Shown here in pieces: positions 23,305-33,554 of a stretch of 64,000 nucleotides of DNA; position 1 is the first letter of the stretch; each line of letters starts with the position of its first letter. The DNA is from Dasypus novemcinctus. Its lineage: Eukaryota; Chordata; Mammalia; Cingulata; Dasypodidae. The notes beneath the pieces were generated by a model. That model saw only the letters and a list, made by a program, of their open reading frames with translations, did no database searches and was not told where the DNA came from. The translations under genes and the position numbers were made by a program. The stretch is from contig NC_080673.1 in NCBI RefSeq assembly GCF_030445035.2, positions 202,552,216 through 202,616,215 of the forward strand. Direction: 5' to 3'.

Positions 23305-24110
23305 GCTGACTGCTTTAGTTTCCTAGCTGCTTTAAGCAGATATCACGAAATGGGTTGCCTTACACAATGGAATTTATTCACTTACAGTTTATGTCCAGAA
23401 AATGTCCACACCAAGGCATCATCAGGTGATACTTTCTTCCTGAAGACCGGCTGCAGGGACTCCGGGACTCCTCCGTCACATGGCGGCGTCTGCTGCTCTC
23501 TCTCTTCTCTTCAGGGTTATGTTGAGTTCAGCTTCCTGCCTCTGGGGTGTGCTCTCACTCTCTTGCTCTCTCCTCATTCCATTGGTAAAGGACTCCATCC
23601 AGTGAGAAGATTAAGACCATATGATTGAATTGCTTGATGGATGCGAGTCTCTTACTTGCAGTTGTAGGCACTCTCGGTTCCCTGGTGTGGTGGTTGACCT
23701 TCTTCACCTCCCTGTTAGCCGACCTGTGCAAGTCCAGCAAACCGGAGAGTAGGAGCTGCAACTCTGCTGAGGCTCAGGGCCCAGCTGGCACACGGCCAGT
23801 CCAGAGATTCAAGTCTCCTGGGTACACACCAACCCCAGCGTCAACCACAGGTTCAGTAAAAGTGACAGAAGAGGCATGTGTAGAAAAGTCAAATCTGAGT
23901 CCAGCTCCATTACACTCAGGAGCACAAATTCCAGGGCCCACTGGCAAGGCACTGAACTCCAGAGCCAGCCGCCATGAATTGGGCCAAACCCTAAGTGAAG
24001 TCACCTCATCGAGAGGTCCCACTTACAATGGGTCCACACCCACAGGGATGGATTACCTCTGAGAACATGTTTTTTGGGGTCCATACAGCTCCAACCCCCA
24101 CACTTACCAA
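23305..24110 (-). mobile_element. LTR-like element, family B, with an internal insertion
   Basis: The left arm (23305-23632) and right arm (23975-24110) are parts of one LTR-like repeat whose other copies lie at 33.02-33.46 kb (plus) and 47.01-47.44 kb (minus). They share the 'AATGTCCACACCAAGGCATCATC' and 'GGGTCCATACAGCTCC' blocks. Between them, 23633-23974 matches, as complement, the 5' part of family A at 14.05-14.23 kb. The short repeat TGAATTG flanks the insert at 23626-23632 and 23975-23981. The element resembles ERVL-MaLR LTRs. No retroviral genes are present. Confidence 0.55.
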
Positions 24111-24944
24111 TAGAGTTCATTTTTGTTCCCATGGGTCCACGTGGGTGGCCTGGTTGGCAACAGCCTTCCTCCACCGATGGCTCAGAGACCCCAACTTCCC
24201 CGACCTGGGGCATCACCACCCCCAGGGCCCCGAGACCTCCCTCTCGGCCGCTGGTTGGAGGCTGAGCATGTGGAGGAGGAGCACGACACTGGCCACCTCT
24301 CAGCAACGCACACCGAGTAGATGGCCTGAGCTGAGATGTGGAGGAACCAAGGAGGGGCCGCAAGACTGGCAGATGAATGACCAGCATCAAGCTTGATGAC
24401 TGGCGCCCATCCCCACTGCTCTGCCTCTGCCAGGCGTCCATGGTGGCTCCTGCCACTGCTTCTCAAGTCACCTGTTTCAAGTGGTCATAAATTCCTGATA
24501 AAGAGGCACTCGGCTTTCTATCAAAGAGCTCCATTGTTCCATGTGCCTCACTAATCACAGTTTATCAGGATGAAGTTTTACAAGCACTTTATTGTTTGCA
24601 AAACCCTTCTGCAGCTCAGTTCAGCAAAACTTTCCTGCCCTCAACGTGGGAGTGGGGGGAGACGGACATGCAAGTGGCTTGTTTGTGGCTTGCTTCACCT
24701 CCAAAGAGGTCTAATTCCATGGGTCATGGAGAGAACCACTGTGCAAGCTCAAAGAGAGGCGAGGTGAGGAAGCACACCAAGGGGCATGCATGTGAAATGT
24801 TTAAACATGACAGCAGGACAGAGCTGGGGGCAGCTCTTGGAAGACCCTTCTTGGAAGACCATGACACCTGGTGGACTGGCAAAGAGCTGGCTTTCAGAGG
24901 ATGCAGCCTTGGACAGAGAGCCCCAGCCTGAGGAGAAGACAAGG

Positions 24945-25035
24945 CATGGTCCTGCTGTGTGGCCTGGAGCAAGTCTCTTAACATTTCTGAACCCTGGCTG
25001 CAAAATGGGGGTGTCACTCGATTCTCCATGGGAGC
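24945..25035 (+). repeat. MIR SINE fragment
   Basis: 'CTGCTGTGTGGCCTGGAGCAAGTCTCTTAACATTTCTGAACC' followed by 'AAAATGGGGGTGTC' is the MIR core in sense orientation. Confidence 0.65.
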
Positions 25036-25084
25036 CCAAGAGGAAAACTCTGAGTGGCTGAGCGCACGTCGGTCACCAGGTATA

Positions 25085-25245
25085 AAGGATGCCTCTGCCA
25101 CGGTGGGCCTGTGGGACCCTGGACAAGCTGCCTACACACTCTATTTCCCCAAACATAAAATGGGGGGAATAAGAGTACCTACCTTGGGTGACTATTGAAA
25201 GGACCGCATGAGGTAATACACAGGTGCTCAGTAAGCACTAACACT
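25085..25245 (+). repeat. MIR SINE, second tandem copy
   Basis: Runs from 'GGCCTGTGGGACCCTGGACAAGCTGCC' through 'AAATGGGGGGAATAAGAGTACCTACC' to 'CAGGTGCTCAGTAAGCAC'. Same orientation as, and next to, the copy at 24945. Confidence 0.65.
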
Positions 25246-25309
25246 CTCCCAGATAAGAAAGAGGTGAAGGTTCTAGCTGTCACTAGGGTGTTTTCCCTTA
25301 CATTTGAGT

Positions 25310-26087
25310 GTTGTTGATAATGATGGTGACAACAGTGGTGATGGTGATGGCAATGGCAGTGGTGATGGTGGTGGTGGTGATGGTGGTGGTGGTGATGGTG
25401 ATGTTGGTGGTGGTGGTGGTGGTGATGGTGTTGGCAATGGTGGTGGTGGTGGTGGTGAGGATGGTGGTGAGGATGGTGGTGGTGATGGCAGTAGAGTTGG
25501 TGGTGGTGATGGTGGTGGTGGTGGTGGTGGTGGTGGTGGTGGTGACGGTGACGGTGGTGGTGGTGGTGGTGATGGTGTTGGCGATGGTGGTGGTGAGGGT
25601 GGTGGTGGTGGTGGTGGTGGTGAGGATGGTGGTGGTGATGTTGATGGTGGTGAAGATGGTGATGGTGATGGCAGTGGAGATGGTGGTGGTGGTGATGGTG
25701 GTGGTGGTGGTGGTGATGGTGGTGGTGGTGGTGGTGATGGTGTTAGCGATGGTGGTGGTGGTGGTGGTGGTGGTGGTGATGGTGATGGTGGTGAGGATGG
25801 TGGTGAGAATGGTGGTGGTGATGGCAGTAGAGTTGGTGGTGGTGGTGGTGGTGGTGGTGATGGTGACGGTGGTGGTGATGGTGGTGAGGATGGTGGTGAG
25901 GATGGTGGTGATGGTGGTGGTGGTGAGAATGGTGGTGGTGATGGCAGTAGAGTTGGTGGTGGTGGTGAGGGTGGTGGTGGTGGTGATGGTGATGGTGAGG
26001 ATGGTGGTGATGTTGATGGTGGTGAAGATGGTGATGGTGATGGCAGTGGAGATGGTGGTGGTGGTGAGGGTGGTGGTGGTGGTATAA
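25310..26087 (+). repeat. GGT/GAT trinucleotide array
   Basis: About 780 bases made almost wholly of GGT and GAT triplets with rarer GTT, GAG, GAC and GCA. There is higher-order structure. The block GATGTTGATGGTGGTGAAGA starts at 25637 and recurs at 26009, 372 bases apart. The block GATGGCAGTAGAGTTGG occurs at 25484, 25820 and 25940. Because the period is three and the G-rich strand lacks stops, several frames on both strands are open. These are not genes. Confidence 0.97.
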
Positions 26088-26509
26088 GTGAGTGGGTCAC
26101 CGTGGGCTGAAATGATTATTTCCTCAGCCCTCTGTGAGGTCCACCAGTGTCTGGGGCGCTGGAGCCCCAGGGCCAGTCAGTGCCAGCACAAGTAGCCACA
26201 TCTGTTCACTCTGGTTTGCACACAGATTTTTTCTGTGACAAAGGTGGAAGAGCCCTATTTAATTTGATGCCTGCTCAATTCATTTTACTTTCTGTTCGTT
26301 GCTTAGTAACCTTGACTCCTGTTTCTTATTTTTTCCACTAGAGACAAAGGCTTCTCCACGTGCCTGTTTCATTTAGCTAACCAGCCTCTTTAAAAACTAA
26401 CTGGACATTCAGTGAAGCAGAAAAACCGAGCCCAGGTTCCAGCAATCTCCTCTTTAGCTGAAATATTTTTCCATGCTGATAACGTGCCTTTGTGGACTGT
26501 GTGAGGAGA

Positions 26510-26650
26510 AGGAAAGAGGGCTGCCCACGAGCCCAAAGACCTGAGTTTCAGCTCTGACTGTGCCTCTACCTCAGCCTGTGCCATGGCTGGCTCCTTAACC
26601 TCCTGGCAGGAGGCTGTGACAGATTAAATGGGCTGCAAATACTCGGCCAG
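26510..26650 (+). repeat. MIR SINE fragment, diverged
   Basis: 'GACCTGAGTTTCAGCTCTGACTGTGCC' followed by a loosely matching core and 'AGATTAAATGGGCTGCAAATAC'. Boundaries uncertain. Confidence 0.45.
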
Positions 26651-26659
26651 TCATCCTAG

Positions 26660-27266
26660 GGAACCTGGGCTGGCTCCTCTGTGACTAGTTTATGGTGGAA
26701 AAGAGGCTAACTCCAGAGGCTGGGCCTGAAGAGACGTGAGCATCCACTTTTGCCCCTCTTGAAACTACCTCACCTAGCCAGCCGCCATGTAAGAAGTTTG
26801 ACTGTCTAGACCACCATGCTGGAAAGAAGCCCAAGCTGGTCACGTTTAGACAGAGGCCACGTGCAGGAGGGCCACGTGCAGGAGGTCCATGTGTAGGAGG
26901 TCCACGTGCAGGAGGGCCACGTGCAGGAGGGCCACGCGCAGGAGGGCCACGCACAGGAGGTCCACGTGCAGGAGGGCCACGTGCAGGAGGGCCACACGCA
27001 GGAGGGCCACGCGCAGGAGGTCCACGTGCAGGAGGGCCACGCGCAGGAGGTCCACGTGCAGGAGGGCCACGCGCAGGAGGTCCACGTGCAGGAGGTCCCA
27101 CGTGCCAGGTAGGCAAGGGAGGCTTTCTCGGACCTTCACTCCAAATGCAGCTGAGCGGATGACCCTGGCTGGTGCCACCTGGAGCAAAAGAGCCACCCAG
27201 CCGATACCTGCCCAAATTCCTGACTATGAATCATAAGCAAGTAAAGTGGGGGTTGTTTTAAGCCAC
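26660..27266 (+). mobile_element. LTR-like element (MaLR type) containing a minisatellite
   Basis: The left part contains 'GACCACCATGCTGGAAAGAAGCCCAAGCTGGTCACG'. The right part contains 'CCAAATTCCTGACTATGAATCATAAGCAAGTAAAGTGGGGGTTGTTTTAAGCCAC'. Both are LTR blocks I associate with mammalian MaLR-like elements. The 3' end resumes at 28462 after an L1 insertion. The middle is expanded by a 15-base tandem repeat. Confidence 0.5.
26856..27107 (+). repeat. 15-bp minisatellite with CACGTG E-boxes
   Basis: Sixteen complete 15-base units of the form KCCACGTGCAGGAGG plus a partial seventeenth. Ten units carry an intact CACGTG palindrome (the canonical bHLH-Zip E-box core). Most of the others carry CACGCG, CACGCA or CACACG. 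Units 11-16 alternate GCC/TCC starts, giving a 30-base higher-order period. Since 15 is a multiple of three, the array yields spurious open frames. Confidence 0.95.
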
Positions 27267-28454
27267 TTGTTTTTTTAAATTTTTTAAATTTTTATAAACT
27301 CTCCTCCTCCCCTGTAACCTCCAAATCTGATTTCTCTCTCTCTGTAGATTTGCTATTTCTAGCCATCTCTTAAAATTTATATTATAGTGTTTGTCTTATG
27401 CATCTTGCCTATTTCACTAAGCCTAAAGTTTCCAAGGTTCTTCCATGTTGCAACATATCCATAACTTCATTTTTTCCCTTGTGTGTATAAGCCACATTTT
27501 CTTTATCCATTCATCTGCTGATGGACATCTGAGTGGTTTCCGGCCCTTGCTATGGTGAATAATGCTGCTGAAAATGTTGGTGTACAGCATCTGTTTGCAG
27601 CCCTGTTTTCATGCTCTTCGGGTAGATACCTAGAAGTGGAGTGGCTGGGTTAAATGGCAATTCTACATTTAACTTTTTGAAGAACAGCCATATTGCTTTC
27701 CACAGTGGCCACACCTTTTTTTTTTTTTTTTTAATATTTGGTTGTGAGATTTTTTCGTGGAAATAATTTCTGTTCACTTGAGTAACTGTACAAGTGGGGT
27801 TACAGGACCTTTTTTAAAATATATATAAATATATATATATATATTCCCCCCTCCCCGGGGCTTTTTGCGTGCTGTCTGCACCCTGTGTCCATTTGCTGTG
27901 CGTTCTTCTGTGTCTGTATTTATTTATTTTATTTCCCTTCCCCCCTGCGACTTGCTTGCTGTGTCCATTCACTGCGTGCTCTTCTTCTGTGTGTTTTTTT
28001 TTTGCTTGTCTCCCTTTGTCGTTGGGTCACCTTGCTGAGTCGGCTTTCCGTGGAGCCTGTGGGCTGGGCGGTGCTCTGCAGTGCCTGCGGGTGGCTGCTC
28101 AATTTTACATTCCCACCAACAATACCCTAGAGTTCCAATTTCACTGTATCCTTTCCATTTTCCATTTTTGAAAATAATAGCATCCTTAGGAGTATGAAAT
28201 GGTATCTCACTGTGGGTTTGATTTGCATTTCCCTAATGGCTAATGACGCTGAGCATCTTTTCAAGTGCTTATGGGCCATTTGCACATCTCCTTTGTAGAA
28301 ATGTCTACTCAAACCCTTTGTCCATGTTTTAATTGGGTTGTTTGCCTTTTCCACGTTGTAGGCATCCTTTATATAAGGATATCAGATCCATATCTGATAG
28401 ATGATTTGAAACTATTTTCTCTCATGCTGTAAGTTGTCTTTTCACTCCCTTGAA
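27267..28454 (-). mobile_element. L1 fragment inserted into an LTR
   Basis: Minus-strand L1 3' UTR and 3' ORF2 region. It starts with a T/A-rich end at 27270 and contains 'TTCCAAGGTTCTTCCATGTTGC', 'AATGCTGCTGAAAATG' and 'TCACTGTGGGTTTGATTTGCATTTCCC'. The flanking repeat AAGCCAC (27260-27266 and 28455-28461) and the continuity of the interrupted LTR on both sides mark the insertion point. A SINE body lies inside it. Confidence 0.75.
27715..28103 (-). mobile_element. SINE body, DAS type, lacking the tRNA head
   Basis: Complement of the DAS-like body, with the 'GACAGCACGCAAAAAGCC' and 'GACTCAGCAAGGTGACCCAACGA' blocks on the minus strand and an A/T-rich 3' end with ATATATAAATATATAT at 27820-27842. 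No A or B box is visible, so it is 5' truncated. A segment at 27735-27810 has no clear SINE match and may be extra inserted sequence. Confidence 0.6.
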
Positions 28455-28461
28455 AAGCCAC

Positions 28462-28510
28462 CAAATCTTGGCATAGTTTGTTACGCAGCAAGAGTTAACT
28501 GATTCTCGTG
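28462..28510 (+). mobile_element. 3' remnant of the interrupted LTR
   Basis: 'CAAATCTTGGCATAGTTTGTTACGCAGCAAGAGTTAACTG' is the expected continuation of the LTR that stops at 27266, so the element was a single unit before the L1 landed. Confidence 0.5.
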
Positions 28511-28599
28511 GAATGTGCCTTACTTTTCCCAAGGGGACCTCTGGGGTCAAGTGGGTTGTGGTGTGATTTCTTTGCCTATTAGATGAGTTCCAAACATTT

Positions 28600-28920
28600 T
28601 AGCGTGACTCTCGAGGCCCTTCACCACCTAGCCTCAACTTACCTCTCTGTCCTCTGGAGCAGCCCCTCTCCCCACACCTCCACTCTCCTCACCCAGAACC
28701 TCTGCCTGGGTTCACCCTCCAAGCCTCCGAACACGTCATGCCTTCCACCAGGAATGCCCTCTCTCTCCTCTTCCTAGAGGCAAATTCTGTTCCTTCTTGA
28801 AGGCCTTGTTAAATGCTCCCCGCCTCCCCAACTCCCTCCGGCCTCCTCCGGACCCCCACTGCCCTTCCCGGGAACGCTGCTGTGCCCTCGCCACCTTGAA
28901 CCTTGTTCTGAAAATAAGAG
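28600..28920 (+). repeat. LINE L2 fragment
   Basis: 'GAGGCCCTTCACCACCTAGCC' and 'TGCCTTCCACCAGGAATGCCC' are L2-type 3' blocks in sense orientation. Confidence 0.55.
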
Positions 28921-30039
28921 CTGGAGTCTGCCCTCAAGGCTTCATTCATCTTGGGCGCCAGCCTCTCTCTGTGGAACCCACCTGTTGGCACCAGGCCAGC
29001 TGGTGCTCCCTCCACTCCGGGACCAAGGCGGCTACCCCCTGGGGGTGGTGGCCTATGGCCTCTGCATCACGGCAGGACAAAGTTCAAGCAGAATTGAGAG
29101 CAGCCAATTGGGAACAGCCTCTGGGAAAAACTCTAAGGTCAACTAATTCATGCGTTTCATGTCCGACAACAGTGACGCTCACTTGTGCCCAGGTCTGCTC
29201 CTCCTCTCCTAGGAGATGCGCTTTGGCATCTCAGGAGCAAGTAGGAACCATAGCCTGATGCTTTCCATTGCATCCCAAATTTAAGGAAAACAGTGATCTG
29301 CAATCCCAGCAAGGCTTCTGGGTAATCGGTATTTCTAAGGACTGTCAAAAACAACTTCTCTGTCACACAGTCCAGATTGCTCCCACGTGTATCGAAAGAG
29401 CTTTCTTCCCCCAGTTTTCCTGCCAGTCTCCATGTCAACACGGGTCCATGCGGTTCTGATCGCTGGGGCTGAGCCAAGCGGGTGTCCGGAAGGTTCTGGG
29501 GAGGGGTTTGACTTGGGTAATTTTCAGCTCCTCTTGACATCTCCTAAGTGCTGTGACGCTCAAGATTTCACTCTAACGTCTCCTGCTCAAGTGAACAAGC
29601 AGTTCCCTCTCCCACCAGTTCCGGGTTTTGTGTTGAGACAGGAGGGGCTGGGGACTCAAGGCAGGCTGCAAGTTCTCTGCGCGGGGCCTGGAGGAGGCGA
29701 GGGGGGCCGGCTCCCTGGGGCTGTCTGAAAGAGTCACCTGACACCCACGAGCTGAGCTTGTTGGGTTTCAAACATGGGCCGGTGGGTGGTGGCAGCACAG
29801 CAGGGCTTTGGGACTGTGGGCGTGACCGTGGGCGTGTCGTCCCAGCTCTCAAGCCTCTGAGGGCCGGTCTGTACCCGGGGGTGCTGCCCGCCCAGGCTGA
29901 GGTGTGGGTTTAATGAGAACCAGGTGAAGGAAAGAGGAGCAGAGCCCTGGGGTGCGATGCTGAAGGATGCCAGCATCCCCAGAGTCCCACCACGTGCCAG
30001 CGGCGACGCCGGGCTCTCGCATGCAGGAGGGCCCATGGA
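28921..30039. other. Unassigned stretch
   Basis: No gene recognised. The segment 29265-29600 has the look of an old MER-type repeat ('GCAATCCCAGCAAGGCTTCTGGG'), not placed. Confidence 0.3.
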
Positions 30040-30135
30040 GCTTTCCAGTAATCCCATGGTATAGAGGCAGGAATCCTCACTTTACAGGGGAGGAACGAGT
30101 TGAGGCTCGCCGTGTCCAGTGAGCTGCTCCAGGTC
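30040..30135 (-). repeat. MIR SINE fragment
   Basis: Antisense core: 'GGCAGGAATCCTCACTTTACAGGGGAGGAACGAGTTGAGGC'. Confidence 0.55.
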
Positions 30136-30727
30136 TAAGGACCTCAGCTGAGCCAGCCTTGCCTGACGACCCACCACGGCGAGAACCGAGGGCCCTCGCC
30201 TCCCTCTCCATGCTCCGCCCGCTGATTTAAAGCCGGCCCCTCCTCCAGGGAGTCTTCCAGGACTTCTGCTGCCTGATGGCAGGCTGCACGCTGAAATCCT
30301 GCCAGCCTGATTTCTCCCCCGGCAGGAACCTTTCTCCTGCCTGGCTCCGTCGTCCCTGTTCTCTAACAGGTGGCTGGCATTTGGGGCTTCTGGACCAAAC
30401 AAGCCTATAAGCACCCCTGGGGCAGGGACAGAAGCAGGTACCGCAGACCCTTCATCTCTTGTCACGGTACCCAGTTGGTTCTGCGGAAGAGCACGTAGTA
30501 GGAGTTCCCTGAGCTCCTCCACCCCGGTGTGAATGGCTCCCCTGCTGATCCTGACGTTTATAAGATGAACCCGCACCAAACAAGAGCAGGCGTGGCGCCT
30601 GGCACATGGGAGGCTCGGCCGGGGGCCACTGCCCTGGTGACACGGAGCCCCAAGACTCGCTGGCCAAGCCGTCGGCAGCAACTGGGCCACCGTGACCGAT
30701 GCCACAGCCAGGCCCTACGCGTTTCCT

Positions 30728-32140
30728 TTTATTTGTTTTTTCTTTATCAGAGAAGTTGAGGGTTTCCAGAACAATCATGCATAAAATATTGGATTCCCAT
30801 ATACCACCCCACCACCAACATCTTCCATTGGTGTGGCATATTTGCCATGATTGATGATAGCATTTTTATAATTGTACTATTAATTAAAACCCATGCTTTA
30901 ACTTCGGGTTCACCATGTAGTGTAGTTCCGTGGGTTTTTAAGTTTTTATTCTGTTACCATGCATACAATTTAACATTTCCCCTTTTAATCACATTCAGAT
31001 ATATATTTCAGTGCTGTTAATTGCATTTACAACGTTGCGCTACCATCACCACCATCCATTTCCCAAACATTCCCATCTGCCCAAATAGGAAGCTTATACC
31101 TTTTAAGCTTAACTTCCCATTTGCTCTCCCTAGCCTGTCCCTTGGTAACCTACATTTTAGAATCTGACTCCATGAATTTGCTTTTTCTAATTGTCTCAAA
31201 TCAGTGAGATCATACAATATTTGTCCTTTTGTGTCTGGTTTATTGCAACCATCAACATGATGACTCCCAGGTTCATCCAAGTTGTTGCACGTACCATGAC
31301 TTCATTCCTTTTTACGGCTGAAAAATATTCCATTGCGTATAAGTATATACCACATTTTATTTATCCACTCATTGACCGAAGGACACTTGGGCTGCTCTCA
31401 TCCTTTGGCAATTGTGAATAATACTGCTATGAAGACCAGTGTGCAAACATCTGTTTGGATCCTTGCTTTCAATTCTTGTGGGTGTATACCCAGCAGTGGG
31501 ATTGCTGGGTCATCTGGTAGTTCTACACTTAGCTTTCTGGGGAACTGCAAAACGGCCCTGCACAGTGGCTGTGCTATTTCACATCGCCACCAGCAGTGAA
31601 TGAGTGTTCCTACTTCTCCACATCTTTTTTAACACTTACTTTCCTTTTTTAAAAAAATAGTGGCTATTCTAATGTGTGTGAAATAGTATCTCACTGTGGT
31701 GGTGATGTGCATTTCCCCAATGACTAATGATGTTGAGCATCTTTTCATGTACTTTCTGGCCATTTGTATACATTTTTTGGAGAGATGTCTGTTCAAGTCT
31801 TTTGCCCATTTTAAATTGGGTTGTTTGTCTTTTTGTCGTTAAGTTGAACGTTTCTTTATGTTCCAGATATTAAACCTTTTTCAGGCATATCGTGACAAAT
31901 ATTTTCTCCCATTGTGTAGGCTGTCATTTTTCTTTCATGATAAAATCCTTTGAGGTACAAACGTTTTTTATTTTGATGAGGTCCCATCATTTATCTATTT
32001 TTGTCTTTTGTTGCTTGTGCTTTGGGTATAAAGTCGAAGAAACCATTGCAACAGTGGTGACTGTGGCATCCTTGCCGTGTTCCTGATCTTAGAGGGACAG
32101 CTGTCAGTCTTTCACCATTAAGCAGGATGTCAGCTGTGCA
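30728..32140 (-). mobile_element. L1 3' part, 5' truncated
   Basis: Starts with the L1 3' UTR block 'AGAGAAGTTGAGGGTTTCC' next to a T-rich tract, the same start as the copy at 3893. It continues through 'CATCTGTTTGGATCCTTGC' to the ORF2 3' region ('CTGTCAGTCTTTCACCATTAAG'). Minus orientation, many substitutions, no usable reading frame. Confidence 0.8.
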
Positions 32141-32837
32141 GGCCCCATGCTTTTGTCCCAGAGAGGCTGGCTGGCTCCATTTTGCAGGAGGTGGGGGGCC
32201 GGGGGCTTGGTGGCACGGCTCAGTGAGTTAGGGGCAGGCCCGGGGGCTCGTGGAGCAGTGCTTCTCCCCTGTGTGGGGAAGCTGTGCTCTGCCCGAGCTT
32301 GGCGGGTGCTCTCTCTTCCCAAATGAAACTCCCCATGCACTTGGTGACTCACTGGCAAGACTGTCAAGTGGCAGTCACGGTGCCTGCAGAGATGAGTAAA
32401 TCACGACTCAGACACACGGGGGGCCCAGAGCCGCCCGCAGCCTGCAGGTTTGAGCGAGTGCGTGCGTGCGGGTGGGCGGTGTTGGCAGGCGTGCGGGTGG
32501 GGCCCTGATGGAGCCCCCAGGCCTGGTGACTCAGGGCCCTGGGACCAGCAGCAAGCCCTCTGGTCAGCGCTTCAGCCACTTCCGCTGGGACTCCAAGGAG
32601 ACTGCAGAGTGGGCGGGGAGCTCAGGTTTATAAAGGGAAAGTGGAGGAGGGAGGGGGCGCCGCTGGCCAGAGGGTGCGGGAGGTAGAGGGAGCAGAACCC
32701 CAGAGGCTAAGGTCACTCCCTCTCCTGGTGGGTTCCATGGGAGCAGGGCCAGCCTGGCCACATGGCTCTAGGAGGACCAGGTGGGAGAAGAGAAGTGGGA
32801 GGCCTCTGGAAGCTGGACCCTTCCCTCTGTTCTAATG
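32141..32837. other. Unassigned GC-rich stretch
   Basis: No repeat or exon recognised. GTGCGTGCGGGTGGGCGG around 32460 is simple G/T-rich sequence. Confidence 0.35.
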
Positions 32838-33010
32838 TGCTTGGCCCACAAAGCAGGACATCAGAAAGGGGCTGGCTCTTACAATGGGAATTTATTAGCT
32901 TACAAACTTACAGCTCCGAGGCTGAGAAAAATGTCCAAATCAAGGCATCATCAAGGCCCCATCCGGCCGACATGCTGGAAACCATGCCACCTGGCCTTGG
33001 CCGCTTCTAA
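32838..33010 (-). mobile_element. LTR-like element, family B, minus copy (partial)
   Basis: The block from 'CTCTTACAATGGGAATTTATTAGC' to 'AATGTCCAAATCAAGGCATCATC' is the complement of the 3' end of the plus copy ending at 33455 (about four of five bases agree by eye). The minus copy is only the LTR 3' end. Confidence 0.55.
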
Positions 33011-33019
33011 GTCGGTGGG

Positions 33020-33455
33020 ATGTGAAGCTCTATGGACCCCAGAACATCATGTTCTTAAAGCTCACCCATTCCTGTGGTGGGAACCTGTTGTAAGTAGGGC
33101 CTTTTGATGAGGTTCCTTCAGTAAGCCATGACCCAGGGTGGGTCTAAATCCTCTTACTGGAGTCCTTTATAAGAGAATGAAATTCAGAGAGAAAGCCTGG
33201 AAGCAAGAAGCTGGAAGGAATAAAACCTGGAAGAGAAGGGAGAGACCAGCAAATGCCACCATGCACCTTGCCATCAGACAGGGGAGTCCAGGATTGCCAG
33301 CAGCCAGTCTTCAGGAGGAAGGTATTTTCTTGATGAACCTGTGATTTGGACATTTCACAGCCTCAGAACTGCATGCTTGCAAGCAAATAAATCCCCATTG
33401 TAAAAGCTGACCCATTTCTGGTATATTGTTTTCGGCAGCCCAGCAGACTAGAACA
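33020..33455 (+). mobile_element. LTR-like element, family B, near full length
   Basis: Runs from 'GAAGCTCTATGGACCCCAGAAC' through 'GGAGTCCTTTATAAGAGAATGAAATTCAGAGAG' (the probable TATA-like core promoter) and 'GCAAATAAATCCCCATTGT' (the polyadenylation signal) to 'GCAGACTAGAACACC'. The layout is that of a solo LTR of MaLR type. No internal viral genes are present. Confidence 0.6.
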
Positions 33456-33554
33456 CCAAGGGCTGGAATGTCCCGGTCCTCCAAGCTCATCGGCAGGACG
33501 CCAGGTAGGCCCCAGGTAAAAATAGGACTGTAGACCCGACACAGCACTCCTGAC

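Noticed and set aside
25085-25245. Small coding exon
   Set aside because: The open frame is explained by a MIR element.
25273-26110. Long open frames of Gly/Asp/Val on one strand and Pro/Ser/Thr on the other
   Set aside because: They are the direct product of a stop-free GGT/GAT trinucleotide array; there is no promoter, splice site or non-repeat domain.
26685-27236. Repeat proteins of the ARGPP or RRSTC type
   Set aside because: Translation of the 15-base minisatellite in several frames; no gene context.
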